Origin: an uncultured Alphaproteobacteria bacterium
GTDB lineage: Bacteria; Pseudomonadota; Alphaproteobacteria; Rhizobiales; Beijerinckiaceae
Direction of reading: 5' to 3'
DNA length: 28,459 nt
Assembly: GCA_937903315.1 (NCBI GenBank)
Contig: CALCZO010000213.1
Location: 1 to 28,459 of the forward strand
Below are positions 13,421 through 21,019 of the stretch, in pieces. The notes beneath the pieces are model-generated. The model saw nothing but the letters and a program-made list of their open reading frames with translations. It was not told the DNA's origin and searched no databases. The position numbers and the translations under genes are program-made. The number at the start of each line of letters is the position of its first letter. The stretch's first letter is position 1.

Positions 13421-14433
13421 CGCTCGGTCACCTTCAGTTCCAGCCGCCGGTTGCGGGCCAGCGCCTCGGGGCTGTCGCCAAGATCGATCGGCTGGAACTC
13501 GCCGAAGCCGGTCGCGGCGAGCCGGTTGGGCGAGACGCCGCGCGTGACGAGATACTTGACGACGGAAATGGCGCGCTGCGCCGACAATTCCCAGTTGGAC
13601 CGGGTCGAGCCCTGGATCGGCCGCTTGTCGGTATGCCCGTCGATCCGGGCGATCCACGCAATATCGGGCGGAATTTCGCGCTCGAGTTCGATCAGCGCGG
13701 CAGCGAGCTTGTCAAGTTCGCCCGTCCCGCTCGACGACAGATCGGACGCACCGGTCTCGAAGAACAGTTCGGACTGGAACACGAACCGGTCGCCGACGAC
13801 GCGGATATCCTGCCGGTTGCCGAGAATCTGCCGGAGCCGGCCGAAGAAATCCGAACGGAAGCGGTTGAGTTCCTGCACGCGCTGGGCGAGCGCGACGTTG
13901 AGCCGACTGCCGAGATCGGAGATCCGCGCCTGCGCGTCCTTGTCGCGCACCTCCGACGCGTTCAGCGCCTCCTCCAGCGCCTGCAACTGCCGGCGAAGGG
14001 CAGAAATCTGCTGGTTGAGCGCCTCGACCTGCGCCAGTGCGCGGGCAGCAATCTGCTTTTCGCTTTCGATGGCGCGGGCCAGCGCACCAACCTGCTCGCC
14101 GGCGGCTCCCGCACCCGCCGCAGCGCTCTTCAGCGTCTGGTTTTCGCTCCGCGTTGAATCGAGTGTCGCCGCCACGCCCGCAAGTTCACCTTCCAGCATC
14201 GTCTTGGCCGAACGTTCGAGCGACAGCAGTTCGGTCAGTTGCTGCAACTGCCGGTTCAGCCGCGTCAGCACCTCGTCCTTGCCGCTGACCTCGCGACTGA
14301 GGAAGAACTGCGCCAGCACGAACACCGCAAGCAGGAAGGTGAAGACGAGCAGCAGTGTCGACAGCGCATCGACAAATCCCGGCCAGTAGCTGACCGACCG
14401 TTCCTGTCCGGCGCGCGAACGGCCGAGCCGCAT
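13417..14433 (-). CDS. MotB-like stator protein with coiled coil and OmpA-type peptidoglycan-binding domain
   Basis: The 338-residue protein has one transmembrane helix (about 22-45) with an aspartate at its start (D22 in FVDALS), in the place of the proton-carrying Asp of MotB. A long helical, coiled-coil-like periplasmic region follows (about 50-195), then an OmpA/MotB C-terminal domain (about 213-336) with the DGHTD motif (265-269), TRSNWELSAQRA (277-288) and NRRLELKV (328-335), residues used to bind peptidoglycan. It is paired with the MotA/ExbB-like gene through a TGATG overlap, so the two should form an ion-driven membrane complex anchored to the cell wall. It differs from flagellar MotB by its long coiled coil, and no flagellar gene is nearby. 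The role is unknown. Confidence 0.9.
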   Translation of the reverse strand: MRLGRSRAGQERSVSYWPGFVDALSTLLLVFTFLLAVFVLAQFFLSREVSGKDEVLTRLNRQLQQLTELLSLERSAKTMLEGELAGVAATLDSTRSENQTLKSAAAGAGAAGEQVGALARAIESEKQIAARALAQVEALNQQISALRRQLQALEEALNASEVRDKDAQARISDLGSRLNVALAQRVQELNRFRSDFFGRLRQILGNRQDIRVVGDRFVFQSELFFETGASDLSSSGTGELDKLAAALIELEREIPPDIAWIARIDGHTDKRPIQGSTRSNWELSAQRAISVVKYLVTRGVSPNRLAATGFGEFQPIDLGDSPEALARNRRLELKVTER

Positions 14434-15398
14434 CAGCGCGGCCTCCCCTCATCGCTGGCGGCGAGCCGTTCGAGCAGGCGCTTGACCTCCTGCTGCTGGT
14501 CAGCCTGGAACTCGACCCAGTTGCGGATCATCTGCTGCTCGGACCGCATATGCGCGATCAACGCCTGAATGCCTTCGGCCAGCGTCACCATCGCCGCTGA
14601 CGATTTGCCGCCACCCGCCTCGCCCAACGCCAGCAACAGCTTGTCGAGCACCGGCTTGAGGTCGCCGCCGCCGGACGGCGTCGCCACATCCTGCGTCATT
14701 GTCGAGAGCCAGTCCTCAAGCTCATAGAAAAACCGGCTCTGCGCCTGCCCGGCCTGCAACTCGAGAAAGCCGAGGATCAGTGATCCGGCCAGTCCGAACA
14801 GTGACGACGAGAACGAAATGCCCATGCCGGCAAGCGGCGCCGAAAGGCCGGCCTTCAATTCGTCGAACAGCACCGAGGCATCGCCCCCGGTCGGCATCGA
14901 GGCGACGACCTTGCCGATCGAACTGACGGTCTCCAGCAGGCCCCAGAAGGTGCCGAGCAGGCCAAGGAAGACCAGAAGCCCGGTCAGGTAGCGCACGGTA
15001 TCGCGCGACTCATCAAGCCGCGCGCCGATCGAATCGAGCACAGAACGCAATGTCAGCGTCGAGATCAGTTCATGCCCCGCCCGCTCGCCGAGCAGCGAGG
15101 CCATTGGCGCGAGCAGCACGGGCGGTTCGGACAGCGCGATTCGCTGTTCGCCGCGCCGGATGCCGTTGACCCAGCGCACCTCGGAGAACAATCGCGCCAC
15201 CCGCGTCACCGCCAGCAGGATACCGACCAGAAGGACGAAGAAAATCAGACCGTTCAGCGCCGGATTGGCCATGAAGGCGGTGGCAATCTGCTTGTAGAGC
15301 ACCACACCGACGAGACCGGCGAGAAGAAGGAACACCACCATCCGGACCAGATAGGCGCGGGGCGGAGTCAGGCGCAACGCGTCGCTCGTCGGGGTCAT
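14433..15398 (-). CDS. MotA/TolQ/ExbB-like proton channel protein
   Basis: A 321-residue inner-membrane protein. Two hydrophobic segments near the N-terminus (about 19-35 and 49-66) are followed by a cytoplasmic loop (about 67-137), then the two channel-forming helices at about 138-158 (YLTGLLVFLGLLGTFWGLLE) and 186-212 (APLAGMGISFSSSLFG), which match the MotA/TolQ/ExbB core. A C-terminal cytoplasmic tail of about 105 residues is mostly helical. In the family a pentamer of this protein surrounds a dimer of the MotB/ExbD partner and converts proton flow into movement. The partner overlaps by one base. Neither TolA/TolB, TonB nor flagellar genes are present, so the work done by this pair is unknown. 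It lies 81 nt after the IMPase gene. Confidence 0.9.
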   Translation of the reverse strand: MTPTSDALRLTPPRAYLVRMVVFLLLAGLVGVVLYKQIATAFMANPALNGLIFFVLLVGILLAVTRVARLFSEVRWVNGIRRGEQRIALSEPPVLLAPMASLLGERAGHELISTLTLRSVLDSIGARLDESRDTVRYLTGLLVFLGLLGTFWGLLETVSSIGKVVASMPTGGDASVLFDELKAGLSAPLAGMGISFSSSLFGLAGSLILGFLELQAGQAQSRFFYELEDWLSTMTQDVATPSGGGDLKPVLDKLLLALGEAGGGKSSAAMVTLAEGIQALIAHMRSEQQMIRNWVEFQADQQQEVKRLLERLAASDEGRPR

Positions 15399-15479
15399 TG
15401 GATCTCGCCGCTTGAGGTCATGGCGGCAAGTGTGGGCCAGCCCCGGCCCGATTTCAAGCGCGCCGACCGCCGCAGGCGA

Positions 15480-16271
15480 TCAGATCGCCTCGTCCAGCGC
15501 AGCAAGCAGGGCCTTGTGCATGGTCTCGTTGCCAACAACGACCTGCCCCTTGGACAGATATTCCTGCCCGCCCCTGATGTCGGAGACAAAGCCGCCGGCC
15601 TCGCGCACCAGCACGATCCCGGCCGCGATATCCCACGAATTGAGGCCGCGCTCGTAATAGCCATCATACAGGCCGGCAGCGACGCCGGCGAGATCGAGCG
15701 CCGCCGCACCCATCCGGCGATGGCCGCCGAACCGGCCCATCAGCACCGCCAGCTCACGCAGGAACTGCGGCCCGCCGGCCTTGCCAATATGCGGAATACC
15801 CACGGCGATCAGCGCATCGGCGACCTCGATCACCGGCGAGACGCGCATCCGGCGGTTGTTGTGGAATGCTCCCTGCCCCTTTTCAGCAACATAAAGGTCG
15901 TCGGTGATCGGGTTGTAGACCACGCCCGCGACAAGCTGCCCCTCGCGCTCCAGCCCGACGGAAACCGCAAAATGCGGGATATTATGCAGGAAGTTGGTCG
16001 TGCCATCGAGCGGATCGATGTGCCAGCAATGGGTCTGGTCCTGCCCCGACAGGGTGCCTGATTCCTCCATCCTGAACGAATAGCCCGGCCGCGCCCGCTC
16101 CAGTTCGCGATAGAGGATGTCCTCGGCCTTCTTGTCGGCCTGGCTGACGAAATCGCCCGGTCCCTTGCGCGCGACGTTGAGCGCGCTGCCGCGACCGAAA
16201 TCGGCGCGCAGCGACCGTCCGGCCTTCATCACGGCGGCGGTCATGATGTTCATGGTCGGTGAATTGATCAT
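15480..16271 (-). CDS. Inositol monophosphatase family protein (SuhB-like)
   Basis: A Mg-dependent, Li-sensitive sugar phosphatase fold of 263 residues, the normal length. Metal ligands are present: E70 in MEESG, D86 and D89 in WHIDPLDGTTNF (83-94), and D214 in LNSWDIAAG (210-218). Substrates in the family include inositol phosphates, fructose-1,6-bisphosphate and related sugar phosphates, and E. coli SuhB also has an RNA-linked role, so the true activity is open. Its position just below tkt-gap-pgk-fba would suit a fructose-bisphosphatase, which is only an inference. The ATG at 16271 overlaps the stop of the ThiE-like gene as ATGA; a second ATG at 16253 (MNIMTAA) could also serve. Confidence 0.93.
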   Translation of the reverse strand: MINSPTMNIMTAAVMKAGRSLRADFGRGSALNVARKGPGDFVSQADKKAEDILYRELERARPGYSFRMEESGTLSGQDQTHCWHIDPLDGTTNFLHNIPHFAVSVGLEREGQLVAGVVYNPITDDLYVAEKGQGAFHNNRRMRVSPVIEVADALIAVGIPHIGKAGGPQFLRELAVLMGRFGGHRRMGAAALDLAGVAAGLYDGYYERGLNSWDIAAGIVLVREAGGFVSDIRGGQEYLSKGQVVVGNETMHKALLAALDEAI

Positions 16272-16897
16272 TTTTTGGGTCCTCTAGCGGTGGCCAGCGC
16301 ATGGGCCTCGCGCACAGTTGTCTCGGCATCGGCGGCATCGAACAGCCAGGGCCCGAGCGCGACGAAATCGGCCCCGGCGCCCACCAGCGGACCGACGCCG
16401 GCCGCATCGGCGGCATAGGCGACACAGGGCAGGGTGAAAATCCCGGCCCACCACTGGACGCGATCCAGCGTCATCGCGGCATCGGGCACGGAACCATCGG
16501 CGCGCGGGGCACCGAACAGGATGTAATCGATGTCGCGTTCGCCCGCTTCCATCGCCTCGTGACGGGTCTTCAATCCGCCTGCCCCGACGATCATCTTCGG
16601 CTTCAGGGCTTCGACCGCCTCGCCAAGCCGCGCAGGATCGGCGCAGTGCACGCCATCGGCAGCGATCCGCGCCACAGTGCGCAGGTCAGCCGGCAGCGGG
16701 ATCAGCGCGGCCGCGCCCGCCCCCTGCACGAGGCTGACCAGCGGCTTGACGAGACGCGCCAGGTCCTTGTCGTCGGCCTGCCGGCAATCGATCAGCACTG
16801 CCGAAAACGGCGCAGCGGCAAGGCAGCGCTGAAGCTGCGGCGCAAACGCCTCGGCGTCGGTGATCACCGGCGTGATGAGATAGAGTTCCGCGGACAT
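16268..16897 (-). CDS. Divergent thiamine-phosphate-synthase-like protein
   Basis: The 209-residue protein has the TIM-barrel pattern of the ThiE/TenI family: an early strand AELYLITP, ADGVHCAD at 80-87 in place of GVHLGQED, DIDYILFG at 122-129 and ADFVALGPWLF at 176-186. Several ThiE motifs are missing or altered: the PTxTK phosphate segment is absent, the IGGI strand reads VAYAAD (159-164), and the SxH motif is replaced by GGLKTRH (107-113). It is therefore probably not the housekeeping ThiE; its function is unknown. The ATG at 16897 was preferred over an upstream in-frame ATG at 16939, because family homology starts there. It is coupled by an ATGA overlap to the IMPase gene, and lies just after the aldolase terminator. 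Confidence 0.72.
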   Translation of the reverse strand: MSAELYLITPVITDAEAFAPQLQRCLAAAPFSAVLIDCRQADDKDLARLVKPLVSLVQGAGAAALIPLPADLRTVARIAADGVHCADPARLGEAVEALKPKMIVGAGGLKTRHEAMEAGERDIDYILFGAPRADGSVPDAAMTLDRVQWWAGIFTLPCVAYAADAAGVGPLVGAGADFVALGPWLFDAADAETTVREAHALATARGPKK

Positions 16898-16946
16898 GGG
16901 GCCGCTTCTTACGCGCGCCCGGCCCTGCCGGCAAGGCATGAAACGA

Positions 16947-16975
16947 CAGACGGCCGGGCGGGGCCCGGCCGTCTG
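16947..16975 (-). terminator. Strong hairpin after the aldolase gene
   Basis: A perfect 13-bp stem (16947-16959 with 16963-16975) and a 3-nt loop lie 28 nt after the fba stop. On the minus strand the following bases (TCGTTTCA) are only mildly T-rich. It probably separates the tkt-fba unit from the ThiE-like/IMPase unit. Confidence 0.65.
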
Positions 16976-17003
16976 CGCATAATCACGCCGTCAGGGCGCT
17001 GGT

Positions 17004-18071
17004 TCAGGAGAACTTCGGGTCGAGATCGCCCGTCGCATAGCGCTTGGCCATTTCGCTCAGCGTCAGGATCCGCTTGAACTTCGACGCCTGCCCGGCGGTA
17101 TTGAATTCCTCCAGCCGCTGCTTGCACAGCGCGGTCATCGCGTCCTGCGCCGGCTTGAGATACTTGCGCGGATCGAACTCCGACGGGTTCTCGGCGAACA
17201 CCTTGCGGATCTGCCCGGTCATCGCCATCCGGTTGTCGGTATCGATGTTGATCTTGCGCACGCCGTTCTTGATGCCGCGCTGGATCTCCTCGACCGGCAC
17301 ACCCCAGGTCGGTTTCATCTTGCCGCCATGCGCGTTGATGATGTCCTGCAACTCCTGTGGCACCGACGACGAACCATGCATGACCAGATGGACGTTTGGC
17401 ATCTTGGCGTGGATCGCTTCGATCACGTTCATCGCCAGCACCTTGCCGTCCGGCTTGCGGCTGAACTTGTAGGCGCCGTGGCTGGTGCCCATGGCGATCG
17501 CCAGCGCATCGACCCGGGTCTCCTTCACGAACTTGACCGCTTCGTCCGGGTTGGTCAGCAACTGGTCGTGGCTGAGCTTGCCCTCGGCGCCGTGGCCGTC
17601 TTCCTTCTCGCCCTCGCCGGTTTCGAGGCTGCCGAGCACACCCAGTTCACCCTCGACCGAGATGCCGCCGAGATGGGCCATATCGGTCACCGCCTTGGTG
17701 ACGCCGACATTGTAGGCCCAGTCGCCCGGCGTCTTGCCGTCGGCCTTCAGCGAACCGTCCATCATCACCGAGGTGAAACCGGCCTGGATCGCGGTCATGC
17801 AGGTGCCCGGCTCGTTGCCGTGGTCGAGATGGACGCAGACCGGGATATGCGGATAGATTTCGACCACCGCGTCCATCATGTGCTTGAGCATGATGTCGTT
17901 CGCATACTGGCGCGCGCCGCGCGACGCCTGGATGATCACCGGCGCATCGACCGCGTTGGCCGCCGCCATGATGGCCAGCGCCTGTTCCATGTTGTTGATG
18001 TTGAACGCGGGCACGCCATAGCTGTGCTCGGCGGCGTGATCGAGAAGCTGACGCATCGTGATGCGGGCCAT
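17004..18071 (-). CDS. fba: Class II fructose-1,6-bisphosphate aldolase
   Basis: This zinc enzyme interconverts fructose-1,6-bisphosphate with dihydroxyacetone phosphate and glyceraldehyde-3-phosphate in glycolysis, gluconeogenesis or the Calvin cycle. The 355-residue product belongs to the class II subtype often called CbbA (TIGR01521 type), recognisable by the charged insertion around TGEGEKEDGHGAEG (151-164). Visible active-site residues are D83 and zinc ligand H84 in HLDHG, E142 in GELG, H198 in GTSHG and H232 in VMHGSSS, followed by the NIDTD phosphate-binding segment (275-279). An AAGGAG site precedes the ATG. It follows pgk by 58 nt and ends the central-carbon unit, before a strong hairpin. 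Confidence 0.96.
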   Translation of the reverse strand: MARITMRQLLDHAAEHSYGVPAFNINNMEQALAIMAAANAVDAPVIIQASRGARQYANDIMLKHMMDAVVEIYPHIPVCVHLDHGNEPGTCMTAIQAGFTSVMMDGSLKADGKTPGDWAYNVGVTKAVTDMAHLGGISVEGELGVLGSLETGEGEKEDGHGAEGKLSHDQLLTNPDEAVKFVKETRVDALAIAMGTSHGAYKFSRKPDGKVLAMNVIEAIHAKMPNVHLVMHGSSSVPQELQDIINAHGGKMKPTWGVPVEEIQRGIKNGVRKINIDTDNRMAMTGQIRKVFAENPSEFDPRKYLKPAQDAMTALCKQRLEEFNTAGQASKFKRILTLSEMAKRYATGDLDPKFS

Positions 18072-18129
18072 GAAAGTCTCCTTCTTGGGTCAAACGGAAC
18101 CAGGGGCGGCGGACCGCCCGCTGCGAAAC

Positions 18130-19323
18130 TCAGCGGCTCAGTGCCTCGACACCGGGCAGGGCCTTGCCTTCCATCCATTCGAGGAAGGCACCGCCGGCAG
18201 TCGAGATATAGGTGAAGTCATCGGCGACGCCGGCGTGATTCATCGCCGCCACTGTATCGCCGCCGCCGGCGATCGAGACGAGCGAACCGGCGCGGGTCAG
18301 CGCGGCCGCGACCTTCGCCGCTGCGACGGTGGCCGTGTCGAACGGCTCCAGTTCGAACGCGCCGAACGGCCCGTTCCACACCAGCGTTCTCGCCGTACGC
18401 AGCCTGGCCTCGACCAGCGCGACCGACTTCGGCCCGGCGTCGAGGATCATCTCGTCGTCCTTGACATCGCCCACATCCGCGGCGCGATGACCCGGATTGG
18501 CCTTGAATTCCCTGGCCAGCAGCGCATCCACCGGCAGCACGATGGCGCAGCCGGCGGCCTTGGCCTTGTCCTCGATCTCGCGGGCGGTGGCGACCAGGTC
18601 ATGCTCGCACAGCGATTTGCCGACCTTGACGCCGCGCGCAGCCAGGAACGTGTTGGCCATGCCGCCGCCGATCACCAGCACATCGACCTTTTTCACAAGG
18701 TTGCCGAGCAGGTCCAGCTTGGTCGAGACTTTCGCCCCGCCGACGATAGCGACCACCGGCTTCTTCGGGTTGCCGAGCGCGGCATCGAGCGCCTTGAGTT
18801 CTGCTTCCATTGTCCGCCCGGCATAGGCCGGCAGCACATGCGCCAGCCCTTCTGTCGAGGCATGGGCGCGATGGGCGGCGGAAAATGCGTCGTTGACATA
18901 GGCATCGCCATTTTTCGCCAGCGCGGCGACAAATGCCGGATCGTTCTTTTCCTCGTCCTTGTAAAAGCGCGTGTTCTCAAGACACAGCACATCGCCATCC
19001 GCCATCGCCGCCACGGCGCGGGCTGCGACATCGCCGATGCAATCGCCCGCGAACGCCACCGGCGCGCCGAGTCGGCGGGCGAGTTCCGCGGCGACCGGCT
19101 TCAGGCTCTGGCTCTCGTCCCGCCCCTTAGGCCGGCCGAAATGGGCGAGCAGGATCACCTTGCCGCCCTTGGCGGAAATGTCGCGGATCGTCGGCAGGAT
19201 CCGGTCGAGCCGGGTGCCGTCGCTGACCGCGCCGTTCTCCATCGGCACGTTGAGATCGACGCGGACAAGAACGCGTTTGCCCTTGGCATCAAGAACATCG
19301 AGGGTGCGGAAAGCATGGCTCAT
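18130..19323 (-). CDS. pgk: Phosphoglycerate kinase
   Basis: PGK transfers phosphate between 1,3-bisphosphoglycerate and ADP in the cytoplasm. The start chosen is the ATG at 19323 (MSHAFRTLDVLDAKGKRVLVRV is the opening block), with an AGGA site six bases upstream; longer in-frame readings run into the upstream gene. The 397-residue product has the normal length and the expected landmarks: RVDLNVP substrate site, LAHFGRPKG, LENTRFYKDEEKND, the GGAKVSTKLDLL hinge region, WNGPFGAFE and the nucleotide-binding GGGDTVA near the C-terminus. It starts 11 nt after the stop of the small secreted-protein gene and precedes fba by 58 nt, so the three are probably co-transcribed. Confidence 0.97.
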   Translation of the reverse strand: MSHAFRTLDVLDAKGKRVLVRVDLNVPMENGAVSDGTRLDRILPTIRDISAKGGKVILLAHFGRPKGRDESQSLKPVAAELARRLGAPVAFAGDCIGDVAARAVAAMADGDVLCLENTRFYKDEEKNDPAFVAALAKNGDAYVNDAFSAAHRAHASTEGLAHVLPAYAGRTMEAELKALDAALGNPKKPVVAIVGGAKVSTKLDLLGNLVKKVDVLVIGGGMANTFLAARGVKVGKSLCEHDLVATAREIEDKAKAAGCAIVLPVDALLAREFKANPGHRAADVGDVKDDEMILDAGPKSVALVEARLRTARTLVWNGPFGAFELEPFDTATVAAAKVAAALTRAGSLVSIAGGGDTVAAMNHAGVADDFTYISTAGGAFLEWMEGKALPGVEALSR

Positions 19324-19334
19324 GGCAGGTCCTG

Positions 19335-19886
19335 TTACGGCAGAATGAGAGAAGCGCGGATGGTCTCGAACACTGGCAGCGCCGCCTCGAGGCTGGCCGC
19401 CGGCGTGGCGCAGGTGAGGCTGATCCGGCCCTTCGGCGTTTCGAGGAACGACATGACAACACGGACGTCGGCCGCATTCGGCCCCGAGCGCGGGGTTGCG
19501 ACATAGGCCACCCCACGCAGGCCCTTGACGATGATGATCTCCTCGCGCTCGATCACATAGCGCGGCTTGAGCGGCTTGAGCATCTCGGCCCGCACCTCGG
19601 GCCTGTCGACCTTGGCATTGAGCGCGGCCTGATCGGCCCCGGGCGCGGCCGGAATCGCCTTGAACCCGGCGCGGCACAGTGCGCCGGTTCCGGCTGCAGG
19701 GGGCATACCGGTCGACGAGCGGATCGAGAACGCCCGGTCCTCGGCCAGCGAGGCGCTGACCTCGACCGTGAACGGCGCCGGCGGATCGATGCCGAACCCG
19801 GTCGCGGCATCGGTGAGCGCAAAGGCCGGGCCGGCGATGAGCACCGCAAGGCTCGCGGCAAAGAGACGACGATCGGTCAAGACCAT
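19335..19886 (-). CDS. Secreted protein of unknown function between gap and pgk
   Basis: I do not recognise this family. The 183-residue product begins with a signal peptide (a basic TDRR segment, then the hydrophobic FAASLAVLIAGPAFA, probable cleavage after AFA), so the protein should be periplasmic or outer-membrane associated. The mature part has two cysteines (LCRAGF and LTCATP), a possible disulfide, and a central YVIEREEIIIVKGLRGVAYV stretch that looks like paired beta-strands. Purine-rich GGGAG touches the ATG at 19886 too closely; an in-frame TTG two codons later would have better spacing and hardly changes the protein. It lies between two glycolytic genes, after the gap hairpin and 11 nt before pgk, although its predicted location is outside the cytoplasm. 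Confidence 0.75.
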   Translation of the reverse strand: MVLTDRRLFAASLAVLIAGPAFALTDAATGFGIDPPAPFTVEVSASLAEDRAFSIRSSTGMPPAAGTGALCRAGFKAIPAAPGADQAALNAKVDRPEVRAEMLKPLKPRYVIEREEIIIVKGLRGVAYVATPRSGPNAADVRVVMSFLETPKGRISLTCATPAASLEAALPVFETIRASLILP

Positions 19887-19913
19887 CTCCCGTCAGGACA
19901 GGGAGGAACGGGA

Positions 19914-19944
19914 AAGGGCCGCTCCTGTCTCAGGAGCGGCCCTT
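19914..19944 (-). terminator. Hairpin after gap
   Basis: A perfect 14-bp stem (19914-19927 with 19931-19944) and a 3-nt loop lie 8 nt after the gap stop. On the minus strand it is followed by TCCCGTTCC rather than a T-tract, so it may attenuate, process or protect the tkt-gap message instead of ending it. Confidence 0.6.
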
Positions 19945-19952
19945 GGGGAGGA

Positions 19953-20963
<1,011 letters not shown>

Positions 20964-21019
20964 GATATCCGCTCCTTGTTGTCAGGACGGGCACCCGATC
21001 GCGCCCGAAATCGAAAAAG

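Noticed and set aside
12785..14389. Long plus-strand frame opposite GNAT and the MotB-like gene
   Set aside because: Runs antisense through two supported genes; serine/arginine-rich translation typical of a shadow frame.
12974..15398. Zorya-type phage defence (ZorA/ZorB with effectors)
   Set aside because: The MotA/MotB-like pair recalls ZorAB, but the tail is too short for ZorA and no ZorC, ZorD helicase or ZorE nuclease is present; neighbours are housekeeping genes.
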